From the NCBI RefSeq assembly GCF_963677565.1, contig NZ_OY781982.1, positions 124,001-188,000 on the forward strand: a DNA stretch of 64,000 nt, given 5' to 3'. The notes below the pieces were generated by a model that worked only from the letters and a program-made list of their open reading frames with translations, searched no databases and had not been told where the DNA came from. The translations under genes and the position numbers were made by a program. Numbering within the stretch: position 1 is the stretch's first letter; each line of letters opens with the position of its first letter. This DNA is from an uncultured Draconibacterium sp. Its GTDB lineage: Bacteria > Bacteroidota > Bacteroidia > Bacteroidales > Prolixibacteraceae. Below, in pieces: positions 43,801 through 52,903 of this stretch.

Positions 43801-44125
43801 GAAGCTAAGTGATTCTCCATTTTTGTGAGTCTGGCGAAGCGAAAATGCGAAGTATCACTAGTCCCGACCAACGCGTCGGGATCGAAGTCCGAAGACGGAA
43901 GTAAAGCCCCGCTCTGTATAATTCAAACAAAAACAGAACGGGGCTTTTTATTTTAGCAACACCCATCTATAACTTCTAAATCCCAAACATAAACATATAC
44001 CCTCGATGATTAAAAACCTTTAAAGAACCGTCGGACAGTGAAGTCCCCTCAAACGTATATAAAACGTGTAACATATTAGCATTCAAATACGTTAGCAATC
44101 ATAGAATTTCCTTAATACCATTCTC
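43801..44125. other. Intergenic stretch between ettA and the esterase gene
   Basis: No gene. It contains a hairpin TCCCGAC...GTCGGGA near 43862-43881 and a strong terminator at 43903-43955. A lone GTTAGC at 44091-44096 lies 29 nt before the next ATG, similar to the cassette-array cores at 53045 and 54006, but without a recognisable left half. Confidence 0.5.
43903..43955 (+). terminator. Terminator of ettA (first copy of a repeated hairpin)
   Basis: AAAGCCCCG and TCTGT (one bulge) pair with ACAGA and CGGGGCTTT; T-rich tail TTATTTT. The right arm and tail are nearly identical to the terminator at 46229-46280. Confidence 0.85.
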
Positions 44126-45352
44126 ATGATTAGATATTTATGTTTTGCCTTGGTCACCATCTGCCTGTTTAGTTGTAAGAAAGATGATATAAAATTTGGT
44201 CATATCGACAGTATCAATTCGAAAATATTAGATGAAACACGCCAAATCTGGATATACAATCCAGAGGTTGCAAGAAATAAAAATAATAAGAAGAAATTTC
44301 CAGTATTATATTTATTGGACGGCCCTAGTCATTATTATTCTGTTACTGGTCTGATAAAACAATTAAGTTCTTCAAATGCGAATACAGTATTACCTGAAAT
44401 GATCGTTGTGGCAATTCCAAATACGAATAGAGACAGAGATTTAACTCCCACTTCTGTCCAGATAGATACGCATACAGGCGACACCATTAAATATGAAACC
44501 GGAGGTGGTAATAAATTTCTCGATTTTATCGAAAAAGAACTAATGCCTTACATTGAAAGAACTTATCCCACTGCTCCCAATAATACCTTTATTGGGCATT
44601 CCTTCGGAGGATTGAGTGTTATAAATGCACTTATAAGCAAACCGTATCTTTTTAACAACTATATCGCAATCGATCCCAGTTTATGGTGGGATAATCAATA
44701 CTTCTTAGATTTAGCAGATTCGACATTAACAGTCGACCATTTTGATGGCAGATCTCTTTATATAGCCATTGCAAACACGATGGATGAAGGATTGAATATA
44801 CAAACGGTACAAAGGGACACATCTTATAATTCAGAACATATTCGATCAATTTTAAAATTTGTTCAATCATTGGAAACCAAAAGTCACAATGGCTTAAATT
44901 TTAAATGGAAATATTATCAAAATGATAACCATTTAAGTGTTCCTTTAATTGCGGAATATGATGGACTCCGCTATCTTTTTCAATGGTATTCATTTAAAGA
45001 ACTCAATCAAACAATAAGCAATGCAAAAAGCATGACTTCTGAAGAACTAATAAATATCCCAATATCACATTTTAAGGCTGTTTCCAAACATCTGGGATAC
45101 GAAGTGCTTCCGCCAGAGATGCTAATAAATATTATTGGATATGAACTTTTAGCAAGCAAAATGCCAGAAAAAGCTTCTGCATTCTTTAACCTTAACATTA
45201 GAAATTTTCCGGAAAGCTCTAATGTTTATGATTCCATGGGGGATTGTTATTTGGCTCAGAAGGATACTGCAAAAGCCTTGGAATACTTTAAAAAGGCATT
45301 TGTGATTAATAAATTGGATATATATAAGCAAAAAATTAAACAACTAAATTAG
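44126..45352 (+). CDS. Esterase-D/Fes-like alpha/beta hydrolase lipoprotein with C-terminal TPR
   Basis: A 408-aa lipoprotein (lipobox LFSC, Cys about 17). The alpha/beta-hydrolase domain has PVLYLLDGPSHYYSVTGLI, MIVVAIPNTNRDRDLTPT, the nucleophile elbow GHSFGGLS (Ser near 160) and a distal His candidate in NDNHLSVPL. The C-terminus (about 335-405) has tetratricopeptide-like helices (EKASAFFNLNIRNFPESSNVYDSMGDCYLAQKDTAKALEYFKKAF). The family includes siderophore esterases and acyl/feruloyl esterases; substrate unknown. Codons are noticeably more AT-rich than the surrounding ettA and GH5 genes, a weak hint of separate origin. Confidence 0.75.
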   Translation: MIRYLCFALVTICLFSCKKDDIKFGHIDSINSKILDETRQIWIYNPEVARNKNNKKKFPVLYLLDGPSHYYSVTGLIKQLSSSNANTVLPEMIVVAIPNTNRDRDLTPTSVQIDTHTGDTIKYETGGGNKFLDFIEKELMPYIERTYPTAPNNTFIGHSFGGLSVINALISKPYLFNNYIAIDPSLWWDNQYFLDLADSTLTVDHFDGRSLYIAIANTMDEGLNIQTVQRDTSYNSEHIRSILKFVQSLETKSHNGLNFKWKYYQNDNHLSVPLIAEYDGLRYLFQWYSFKELNQTISNAKSMTSEELINIPISHFKAVSKHLGYEVLPPEMLINIIGYELLASKMPEKASAFFNLNIRNFPESSNVYDSMGDCYLAQKDTAKALEYFKKAFVINKLDIYKQKIKQLN

Positions 45353-45452
45353 AACGTGTAGAAGCAACAATAAATAAAACACCAATTCGTATTTTTATTT
45401 TGATTTCTTATTGATTTGCTTTAACTTACTTAAGTAACTAAAAATTAATAAG

Positions 45453-46205
45453 ATGAAAAGAATTGGCTTAGGATTGATCGTAATCCTTTTGGTTTGTACC
45501 ATGCACACAACACAAGCGCAGGAAAATAGTAAACAACTCTGGTATTGCTGGGAAGAAGAAGTGCATCCCGAGCACATAAACGAGTACTGGGAATACAGTA
45601 AAGAACTGGCCCAACTGTGCAAAGATGAAAATTCGAAATTTGAGTTCCATGCGTGGACCACCGGTGATTTTAAATACCAATACTGGCATCCGATCAATTC
45701 TTTAGCCGATATTGATGAATTGGAGAACGAATGGAGCAAGATTCTGGAGAAGTTCGGCGAAGAAAAAACGGAAAAATGGGTAAAAACCATCAAATCGAAT
45801 TATTCCAAAACAATTACCGAATATTCCGCATTAAGTTTGATACCGGAAGTTAACCGCATCCCCATGGACAGTGTAAACTACATGGGATTTCAGGAATTTT
45901 ATGTTATTCCGGGGAAACAGCAGGAATTTAGACAAATAATGAAAAAAGCTGTTGATTACATGAAATCGGAAGGACATAATGATATGTGGCGGGTTGCATC
46001 AGGAGAACTGGGTTATAACGGACCAGTTTATATCGGTTGGTCGTACGGGAAAAACCAGGTGGAATATTTACAATACGACAATGAGTTTTCGAAAAAATAC
46101 GAGAAATTTTTTGAGGACTTGAATAAAGACTTTGTCAAGGTGTTAAGAACAGTAAAAAGTTATGATTCCTGGTATTTACGAGACCTGAGTTATTCTAAGA
46201 ACTAG
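45453..46205 (+). CDS. Hypothetical secreted protein, duplicated NIPSNAP/ABM-like domain
   Basis: A 250-aa protein with a signal peptide (ending TQAQ). Two similar halves are visible: WEEEVHPEHINEYWEYSKELAQLC (about 30-55) and GFQEFYVIPGKQQEFRQIMKKAVDYM (about 145-172), each the strand-helix opening of a dimeric ferredoxin-like (NIPSNAP/antibiotic monooxygenase) fold. No catalytic residues are recognised. It ends at a strong terminator shared with no other gene. Function unknown. Confidence 0.6.
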   Translation: MKRIGLGLIVILLVCTMHTTQAQENSKQLWYCWEEEVHPEHINEYWEYSKELAQLCKDENSKFEFHAWTTGDFKYQYWHPINSLADIDELENEWSKILEKFGEEKTEKWVKTIKSNYSKTITEYSALSLIPEVNRIPMDSVNYMGFQEFYVIPGKQQEFRQIMKKAVDYMKSEGHNDMWRVASGELGYNGPVYIGWSYGKNQVEYLQYDNEFSKKYEKFFEDLNKDFVKVLRTVKSYDSWYLRDLSYSKN

Positions 46206-46228
46206 GATAAGTTATAAAGAAGAAAACG

Positions 46229-46280
46229 AAAGCCCCGTTCTGGATATTTTGAAACAACAGAACGGGGCTTTTTATTTTAC
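46229..46280 (+). terminator. Terminator after the duplicated-domain protein (second copy of repeated hairpin)
   Basis: A 14-bp stem, AAAGCCCCGTTCTG / CAGAACGGGGCTTT, with a 15-nt loop and a T-rich tail. The right arm is nearly identical to that at 43930-43955. Confidence 0.88.
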
Positions 46281-46396
46281 TAATAGCGATGATGATTTTC
46301 TAATCCTCCTATCCGTTGACTGACGGACCACCGCCTGTTCAAAAAAGGAGGACGTAAAATACAACTTAAATCTTGCAACTTGTACCTTGTAACTAA

Positions 46397-47533
46397 CTAG
46401 TACTTCTGCAACAACTCCAGCAACTTCCGGTCGAGTTTATGGCCGTGCCAGTCTTCGTATTCAATGTCTTTTCGTCCTGAATCGATTAGTCCAAAATCGC
46501 CCCGAAAATTCCATAAGGCAAAACCTATTTTGTTTTCGGACAACACGCTAAGCACATCTCCGAACCAACTCAGAAAAACATCGTGTGGTGTTTCGCGCCA
46601 GCAACCACACTCGCCGCAGTGCACTCCTACCCCGTTTTTTACGGCATCGATCCATGGCTTGTAAAACTCTTCAATGGTCTCGCGACTAAAGGTCTGTCCA
46701 TCAATTTCACCGGGCCAAACAGGTGTTGGTGCATCATCAGGATTTTCCCACACCCACGGAGCGCGGTAATGCGACACATAATGCGGATAATAACCACGGC
46801 AACTCTGACCGATTTCCAGATCAAATAGTTCAGGAATTACATCAGCCCCAACATTGTTTCCGTCGGCCACCACCAAATGTTTTGGGTTATGACTGCGTAT
46901 AGTTTCCAATGCAGTTTTAGCCACTTTCCGGTACAACTCCCCGGGAATTGGCCCACGCTGCGAAAACTGATCGTTCATGTCCTCGCGGGTACATGGTTCA
47001 TTCACCAAATCAAAACTGATCTGCTTATTGGAATAGGACGCAAAACGTTTTGCCCACATTCCCCAGTGTTCGTAAAAAGCGTGCTGCGCCTCATCATCCT
47101 GCCACAGGTTGTAAGGTTCATTAAAACCGGCGTTCACACAAAATCCCGGAGCACGATGCAGGTTCAGACTTACATGCAATCCGTGCTTATTGGCTTTGTC
47201 AACAACGCGCTGAATGTTATCCACTTCTTTCTCATCGAAATTTAAAACATCATCAGGTGTAATACTTTTCGATGCATCAAAGTTGATGTAGCGCGGATAC
47301 GCCATCGGTATGCGTACAAAATTAAATCCCCAGTCGGCCATCCATTTAAAATCTTCTTCGGTTGTGCCGCTTGAGTCACTTCCTTTGGTGGGCGAGAAAT
47401 AATCCAACAGGTTAAATCCCCGCCAGTGAGGTAAAGCATTTGTAATTTGTGATTGTGATGCGGATAATGGACCCGCCATACCGACTCCGGCTGTTACCAG
47501 CCCGGTAGTTTTTATAAAATTTCGTCGCTGCAT
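46397..47533 (-). CDS. GH5-family glycoside hydrolase (endoglucanase-like), exported
   Basis: A 378-aa enzyme. The N-terminus MQRRNFIKTTGLVTAGVGMAG resembles a Tat-type signal. The cellulase-type TIM barrel has RGFNLLDYFSP, WGFNFVRIPMAYPRY, LHVSLNLHRAPGFCVN, the acid/base Glu in SFDLVNEPC and the nucleophile Glu in GVHCGECGCW (retaining GH5). The substrate (beta-glucan, mannan or other) cannot be read. Divergent from the PIG-L deacetylase gene; a -7-like box lies 25 nt upstream. Confidence 0.83.
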   Translation of the reverse strand: MQRRNFIKTTGLVTAGVGMAGPLSASQSQITNALPHWRGFNLLDYFSPTKGSDSSGTTEEDFKWMADWGFNFVRIPMAYPRYINFDASKSITPDDVLNFDEKEVDNIQRVVDKANKHGLHVSLNLHRAPGFCVNAGFNEPYNLWQDDEAQHAFYEHWGMWAKRFASYSNKQISFDLVNEPCTREDMNDQFSQRGPIPGELYRKVAKTALETIRSHNPKHLVVADGNNVGADVIPELFDLEIGQSCRGYYPHYVSHYRAPWVWENPDDAPTPVWPGEIDGQTFSRETIEEFYKPWIDAVKNGVGVHCGECGCWRETPHDVFLSWFGDVLSVLSENKIGFALWNFRGDFGLIDSGRKDIEYEDWHGHKLDRKLLELLQKY

Positions 47534-47558
47534 AGTTGGTTTAAATTGGTTTTAATTT

Positions 47559-47566
47559 CAAAGATA
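47559..47566 (-). promoter_or_regulatory. Candidate -7 element (TATCTTTG) of the GH5 gene
   Basis: On the minus strand TATCTTTG matches TAnnTTTG, 25 nt before the ATG. The -33 box is weak. Confidence 0.45.
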
Positions 47567-47682
47567 TCAGATTCCCTCTAATTTCTCTTGCTCTGAAACA
47601 TATTACACCAAACGATTATTTAATCCGGTTTATCCAAAAAAAAACTAACTTAGAAACCTAAACAAAACTAAACTACCTAATT

Positions 47683-48555
47683 ATGAGAACTACGATCATT
47701 CTCCTGTTAAGCTGTCTTTTCGTTTTTACTACGCACGCACAGAATTCAAAAATAAATGTCGTTGTAATTGGTGCCCACCCCGATGATGCCGACGTGGATG
47801 TTGGTGGTACGGCATACCAGTTTGCACAAATGGGGCATAATGTGTTGTTTGTTTCGTTAACTAACGGCGATGCAGGGCATTTTAGCAAAGGTGGCGGCGC
47901 ACTGGCCAAAATAAGGATGAAAGAAGCCGAAGAAGCCGGAAAACGGATCGGGGTTACCTATAAAGTGCTCGACAATCACGATGCAGAGTTAATGCCAACA
48001 CTTAAATTGCGTCACGATATCATCCGTATCATCCGAAACTGGAATGCCGATGTGGTAATTACACACCGACCATACGATTATCACCCCGACCACAGAAATA
48101 CGGCCATTGCTGTTCAGGATGCAGCGTTCCTGGTAACGGTGCCAAATGTGGCTCCCGATGTTCCGGCGCTGAAAGTGAACCCGGTATTTTTGTATTCGCA
48201 CGACAATTTCCAAAAACCAAATCCTTTTCAACCCGATATTGCTGTTGATATTTCGGCGGTGTACGACAAGAAAGTTTATGGCATGGCTGCGCACGAATCG
48301 CAATTCTTTGAGTGGCTTCCGTGGTTAAACGGAGTACTTGAGGACGTTCCGGATAACGAACAAGAACGATTGGAGTGGTTAGGAAAAATGCGTTTGGTAA
48401 CCATCACTCCTGCCATGCGCAAATCGCTGGAGAAATGGTATAGCACCGAAACAGCAGAAAAAGCAACAGCAGTTGAAGCCTTTGAAATATGCGAATTTGG
48501 CCGGCATCCTTCTGATGAAGAGATACAAATGCTGTTTCCGATGTTGGGGAAGTAA
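47683..48555 (+). CDS. PIG-L family LmbE-like deacetylase (secreted)
   Basis: A 290-aa zinc-dependent N-deacetylase with a signal peptide (ending THAQ). The metal site AHPDDAD (His about 32, Asp 35) and a second His in HPDHRNTAIA are intact, as is DAGHFSKGG. Secreted members act on N-acetylglucosaminyl groups of glycans or glycolipids; the bacillithiol enzyme BshB is cytosolic, so that role is unlikely here. The neighbouring GH5 and SnoaL-like genes suggest a glycan-degradation setting (inference). Confidence 0.87.
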   Translation: MRTTIILLLSCLFVFTTHAQNSKINVVVIGAHPDDADVDVGGTAYQFAQMGHNVLFVSLTNGDAGHFSKGGGALAKIRMKEAEEAGKRIGVTYKVLDNHDAELMPTLKLRHDIIRIIRNWNADVVITHRPYDYHPDHRNTAIAVQDAAFLVTVPNVAPDVPALKVNPVFLYSHDNFQKPNPFQPDIAVDISAVYDKKVYGMAAHESQFFEWLPWLNGVLEDVPDNEQERLEWLGKMRLVTITPAMRKSLEKWYSTETAEKATAVEAFEICEFGRHPSDEEIQMLFPMLGK

Positions 48556-48570
48556 TATTTTAATGGTCCT

Positions 48571-49611
48571 TTACTGCGGACTAACGTAATTTGGATCTAC
48601 CACACTACGATAATATTCTCGAAAACCGATTACAGCCTCGTCAAGTCCGGGTACGCCAAGCATAACATCGCCCTCGGTGTAGTAATCGTGCGAGTAATAG
48701 GTTTGTGTCGTTCCCTCAACAAACTTTACAATCGACATGCCCGGAGCACTAAATGCAGCTCCGTTAAATTCGCCCGACATGGTCCAGGTTGCCATGTAAA
48801 TATCGTCAACAAGGCTCTCCTCCTCTATTACGGTGTACAAGTCAGACGATCCGGCAAACAATCGCCCAAGGAACACGGCCATGGTGTCGGGGCCATATAT
48901 GTCGACTATAGGATCGTGATACTCGTAGTTACTCTCGAGGTAGGGAAGCACACTCATCCAGTTTTCAGCATTAATTTCTACCAACTGACGCCCCACAACA
49001 AACTGATCATCGCTTATCTCCTGCGAAATCATTTGGCTTTTTGCCATGCTAACAGGCTCGGGGGGTGGAAGCGGACACTCGAAAGTTGGATCAACAGCAC
49101 ATTTGTAGTAGGTTCTGAAACCCACAATTGCTTCATCCAAACCGGGTATCGTTGCCATTATATCGCCCTCGGAATAATAATCCCGCTGATAATATACCTG
49201 CGAAGAGTTGGGCATAAACATAAAAATAGAGATACCTTTGGCCTGGTAAGGTACGCCATTGAAATCTCCCGACATTGTCCATGTTGCCGAATAATTATCC
49301 CCCATTAGGGTTTCGTCTTCTATGGTTGTAACGAGATTGGGCGAGGCACCCAGGATCAGCTGATTAAGGAATGCAGCCATATCCTGAATTCCGTTAATAT
49401 CTACGATCGGATCGTGGTACTCTACATCATCGGTGTAGTACGGAATTAATTCTGCCACATCATCTGCCGACATTTCGAGCAATGCCCGCCCTACTTCCAT
49501 TCGCTCCTGTTCGAGCGAACCATCGTTTGTATCTACATCTGAACACGCCTGGGGAATTAGAATTGCGACGATGCCAACGAGCATTGCCAATAGTTTTACA
49601 GACTTTTTCAT
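48571..49611 (-). CDS. Lipoprotein with tandemly duplicated SnoaL-like (NTF2-fold) domain
   Basis: A 346-aa lipoprotein (IPQACSD, Cys about 23). Two clearly homologous halves align: VGRALLEMSADDVAELIPYY with VGRQLVEINAENWMSVLPYL, YHDPIVDINGIQDMAAFLNQL with YHDPIVDIYGPDTMAVFLGRL, ATWTMSGDFNGVPYQAKGISI with ATWTMSGEFNGAAFSAPGMSI, and GLDEAIVGFRTYYKCAVDP with GLDEAVIGFREYYRSVVDP. Each is a SnoaL-like ester cyclase/polyketide cyclase-type domain. Function unknown. The second half ends at the C-terminus. Convergent with the PIG-L gene, 15 nt apart. Confidence 0.75.
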   Translation of the reverse strand: MKKSVKLLAMLVGIVAILIPQACSDVDTNDGSLEQERMEVGRALLEMSADDVAELIPYYTDDVEYHDPIVDINGIQDMAAFLNQLILGASPNLVTTIEDETLMGDNYSATWTMSGDFNGVPYQAKGISIFMFMPNSSQVYYQRDYYSEGDIMATIPGLDEAIVGFRTYYKCAVDPTFECPLPPPEPVSMAKSQMISQEISDDQFVVGRQLVEINAENWMSVLPYLESNYEYHDPIVDIYGPDTMAVFLGRLFAGSSDLYTVIEEESLVDDIYMATWTMSGEFNGAAFSAPGMSIVKFVEGTTQTYYSHDYYTEGDVMLGVPGLDEAVIGFREYYRSVVDPNYVSPQ

Positions 49612-50084
49612 GAATGACCTCCTCTATTTTTGGTTAAGTATAAAACAAACTGCAATCTTCATTTCAGCTCCGTATACTACTGACTGACAAGAAGCTGTAG
49701 CTCGATTATTCTATAAGTTATGAAAAATGCAGATCATTTAAAATACCGCACGTGCAAATCTTGGAAGATTACCGCCGGTGAAAAACTCTTCCGATAATGA
49801 TTTATACTCCAATCGGTGAGCTAATCTTTACGAATATCTGCTACTCAGGCTATTATATTTTCGAGATTATGTTTATATTTAATGAGCCAAAACTTTAAAC
49901 CGTTGAATTCTCACTCCTTTACAATATTTACACAGAAAGTTAGGTTGTCCACCCAAAATGAACGGATAACCCAACCCTACAATAAGAAAAAAGCCCATTT
50001 AGTTGGATTTCTGGCAGACTGTGAGCAGATGTAACGGATTTAAATGTAGCCCATAAGTGATTTGTAAAATTTTAAATATAAAAC
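49612..50084. other. Intergenic stretch holding the left copy of a 134-bp direct repeat
   Basis: No gene is seen. The first about 265 nt show nothing recognisable. Bases 49877-50010 are the left copy of a diverged direct repeat whose other copy is at 52904-53036. Confidence 0.55.
49877..50010 (+). repeat. Direct repeat, left copy (flanks the GH43-GH51 pair)
   Basis: About 134 bp, ungapped alignment with 52904-53036 at roughly 80 percent identity by eye. The longest identical run begins AAAACTTTAAACCGTTGAAT. Other shared blocks are ATATTTACACA, CCACCCA and ATAACCCAACCC. Confidence 0.7.
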
Positions 50085-51197
50085 ATGAAGTACAGATTAT
50101 TAAAAACACTAACTACCATTTTTAGTCTCTTGCTTACAGTTGCCGGACATGCTCAAATAACACACGATCAGGCTGCGGATAAGCCTACCGGAATCGAAAT
50201 TGTGTCTGAACTAAAGAAACCTGACACACAACAAAAGTTGGAAGAACAAGACTTTAGCGCTTATCTTCTGGTGTACTTTAAAGACCAAACCCAATCGGCA
50301 TATTTTGCGGTAAGTAGTGATGGTTACACATTTACTGATGTGAATGATGGCCAACCCGTATTCCGGGGAGAAGAGCTGGCCGAACAAAAAGGAGTACGTG
50401 ATCCGCACATCGCCCGTGGCCCTGATGGCGCATTTTATCTGGCCATGACCGATCTTCATATTTTTGGTAAACAGGCTGGTTTCCGTGAAACCGATTGGCA
50501 ACGTCCGATTGAAAAATACGGATGGGGAAACAACAGAGCTATTGTATTAATGAAATCCTATGACCTGATTCACTGGACACATACTGATTTTCGGGTTGAC
50601 AAAGCATTTCCTGAACTGGGCGATATTGACTGTTCATGGGCACCTGAAATTATTTACGACGAAAAAGAGGATAAAATGATGGTGTACTTTACCATTCGTT
50701 ACGATAACGACGAATGCCACATGTACTATTCATATACCGACGACGATTTTACAAAACTGGAAACTGTACCCGAACGCATTACGGAAATAGGTGGAATTGA
50801 TGGAGATATAACTAAAGTTGGAGATCAATACCAACTGTTTTATGTGAGCGATGCTAAAATCTTCCATTCTGTTTCGGACAAAATAAATGGCGGCTATAAG
50901 GTTGAAGGAAAACGCATCGATCCTGAAACTGTTTCTACCGAGGCACCAAATGTCTTTAAGCGACTGGGAACGGATACTTATGTATTAATGTACGATGTTT
51001 ACGGTGCCCGCCCAAACAACATGGGATTTAGCGAGACTAAAGATTTTAAAACCTACAAAAACATTGGTCATTTTAACGAAGGGATTATGAAGACCACAAA
51101 TTTTGAACGACCGAAACATGGGGCGGTTACCTATTTAACGTTGGATGAACTAAAAGCTATTGCCAGGCACTGGAATGTAGATATTGATTTAGAATAG
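50085..51197 (+). CDS. GH43-like five-bladed beta-propeller glycoside hydrolase (secreted)
   Basis: A 370-aa protein with a signal peptide (ending GHAQ). The sequence has the bladed pattern of GH43/62/117-type enzymes: GVRDPHIARGPDGAFYLAMTD (candidate catalytic base Asp), DIDCSWAPEIIYDEKEDKMMVYFTIR (pKa-modulating Asp/acid Glu region) and EAPNVFKRLGTDTYVLMYDVYG. There is an N-terminal strand DFSAYLLVYFKDQTQSAYFAVSSDG, as in arabinofuranosidase-like members. It precedes a GH51 arabinofuranosidase gene by 39 nt, so arabinan or arabinoxylan side chains are the likely target. Exact subfamily needs comparison. Confidence 0.75.
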   Translation: MKYRLLKTLTTIFSLLLTVAGHAQITHDQAADKPTGIEIVSELKKPDTQQKLEEQDFSAYLLVYFKDQTQSAYFAVSSDGYTFTDVNDGQPVFRGEELAEQKGVRDPHIARGPDGAFYLAMTDLHIFGKQAGFRETDWQRPIEKYGWGNNRAIVLMKSYDLIHWTHTDFRVDKAFPELGDIDCSWAPEIIYDEKEDKMMVYFTIRYDNDECHMYYSYTDDDFTKLETVPERITEIGGIDGDITKVGDQYQLFYVSDAKIFHSVSDKINGGYKVEGKRIDPETVSTEAPNVFKRLGTDTYVLMYDVYGARPNNMGFSETKDFKTYKNIGHFNEGIMKTTNFERPKHGAVTYLTLDELKAIARHWNVDIDLE

Positions 51198-51236
51198 AAT
51201 ATATCTCTTTATTGTTTTGACTTAAACCAAGAAATT

Positions 51237-52742
51237 ATGCAAAAAACCAAAACTTTATTATGCTTAGCGCTTCTTGCTGGTATAATTTCATTAAATCTTT
51301 CGGCACAAAACCCGGCAACAATTAAAGTAGATTTAGACAGAACCATCGGCGAGGTTGATCCATATATTTATGGTGGATTTCTTGAAGCAATGGTAGCCTA
51401 CCGTGGAATCTACGAACCCCAATCTCCCCTATCCGATGAAAATGGATTCAGAACCGATTTTATGGATATGATGAGGGAGCTGAAGGTTACGAATGTTAGA
51501 TGGCCCGGTGGCAACTATGTATCCGGTTATAACTGGGAAGATGGTATTGGCCCTAAAGAAGACCGCCCAACTCGAATTGATCTGGCCTGGAGCTTCTTAG
51601 ATAGCAACCAAATGGGAACCGATGAATACATTAAATTCTGCAACCTCATCGGTGCTGAAAATGTAATCTGCAATAATGCCGGAACCGGCTCTTTAGATGA
51701 TGCCCGGTATTGGATTGAATATACCAATTACCCGGGAGGCACCTATTATTCTGATTTAAGAAAAAAATATGGGCACGATGAACCTTACAACATTAAATAT
51801 TGGGGAATCGGCAATGAGATTGATGGACCATGGCAAATGGGACAAAAAAGTGCAGAGGACTATGTGAAGTTTGCATTGGAAGCCGGAAAATTAATGCAAT
51901 TAGTTGATAATGACATAAAAATTACGGCCGTAGCTGCCTCTAACTATCAAAAAGATGGGAAATGGATAGATTGGAATGCGCATGTATTGGATAATATGGC
52001 TGGAGAGATTGACTACATTGGAGTTCACAGGTACCTGCACAATGCTTTGCCGGGCGACTCAAGAAACAGCCCTTACAGCGATGTTATATCATTAGGTCTC
52101 GAGGTTGACAGGATCATTAATATAGTTGCCGGACAAATCCATAAAGCCATGGCAAAAACATTGACTGACCGACCTATTTACATCGCTTTTGACGAATGGG
52201 CCGGTTATGGTAACAACCTGCTTTCCTCGCTTATGATTGCCCAGCAATTCAATTCCTTTATCAGACGTGCCGATATTGTGAAGATGGCTAATTTTACAAT
52301 GCTTACCAGTCTGGCAGGCTATTCCCCCGATGGTGTTTTCAAAAACGCTGCCTATCTGCCTTTTTATCTTTACTCCAACAACTGTCGTGGTACATCTTTA
52401 GATGTGCTTACCATGTGTGAGAAATTCAGTAACGATTTGTTTAAAGATGTTCCTTACCTTGATGTTACAGCATTGTATAATGAGAAAGAAAAAAAGCTCA
52501 TTGTAAATGTTGTTAACAGGCACGAAACTGATGCTATTACAACTGATGTTCAGTTGCAATCGGGCAATTATACCGGTAGTGCAACAGTTAATGAACTAAA
52601 CGCTGCCTCACCGATGGCAACTAACACAAAAGAAAAAGAAGAAATTAGTATTAATACAAATGACATTAAGTTTGAGGGAAATACTTTACAACACACATTC
52701 CCAAAACATTCGTTCACACAAATTGAAATTGCAGTTAAGTAA
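51237..52742 (+). CDS. GH51 alpha-L-arabinofuranosidase (secreted)
   Basis: A 501-aa retaining GH51 enzyme with signal peptide (ending LSAQ). The (beta/alpha)8 barrel opens with IGEVDPYIYGGFLEAM and VTNVRWPGGNYVSGYNWEDGIGP. The acid/base Glu is at about 194 in YWGIGNEIDGPWQMG, and the nucleophile Glu is at about 320 in IAFDEWAGYG. The C-terminal beta-sandwich has VNVVNRHETDAI and PKHSFTQIEI. It releases arabinofuranosyl units from plant-type or algal glycans. Operonic with the GH43-like gene. Confidence 0.92.
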   Translation: MQKTKTLLCLALLAGIISLNLSAQNPATIKVDLDRTIGEVDPYIYGGFLEAMVAYRGIYEPQSPLSDENGFRTDFMDMMRELKVTNVRWPGGNYVSGYNWEDGIGPKEDRPTRIDLAWSFLDSNQMGTDEYIKFCNLIGAENVICNNAGTGSLDDARYWIEYTNYPGGTYYSDLRKKYGHDEPYNIKYWGIGNEIDGPWQMGQKSAEDYVKFALEAGKLMQLVDNDIKITAVAASNYQKDGKWIDWNAHVLDNMAGEIDYIGVHRYLHNALPGDSRNSPYSDVISLGLEVDRIINIVAGQIHKAMAKTLTDRPIYIAFDEWAGYGNNLLSSLMIAQQFNSFIRRADIVKMANFTMLTSLAGYSPDGVFKNAAYLPFYLYSNNCRGTSLDVLTMCEKFSNDLFKDVPYLDVTALYNEKEKKLIVNVVNRHETDAITTDVQLQSGNYTGSATVNELNAASPMATNTKEKEEISINTNDIKFEGNTLQHTFPKHSFTQIEIAVK

Positions 52743-52795
52743 TTACAAGCAGTAAGAGCTACGCTAAAACCAAATTTTCTTTTAAAATATCACCC

Positions 52796-52823
52796 CTCCC
52801 GCGCGAATCTTTTCGCGCGGGAG
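52796..52823. terminator. Perfect GC-rich hairpin downstream of the GH51 gene
   Basis: Arms CTCCCGCGCGAA and TTCGCGCGGGAG (12 bp) around TCTT, in otherwise AT-rich DNA. No T tail on either side (GCAAGAGG follows), so it may be a REP-like palindrome rather than an intrinsic terminator. A decayed similar element lies near 56717. Confidence 0.5.
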
Positions 52824-52903
52824 CAAGAGGAAATAACCTTTACGCTGCTCCAACTACTTTTAATTTTAAAAACCGGTTTTTGCTTTTACCATATTATGGT
52901 TAC

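Noticed and set aside
44091..44096. GTTAGC 29 nt before the esterase start as another cassette core
   Set aside because: The hexamer alone is expected by chance, and no matching GCTAAC left half or conserved flanks were found before or after the gene.
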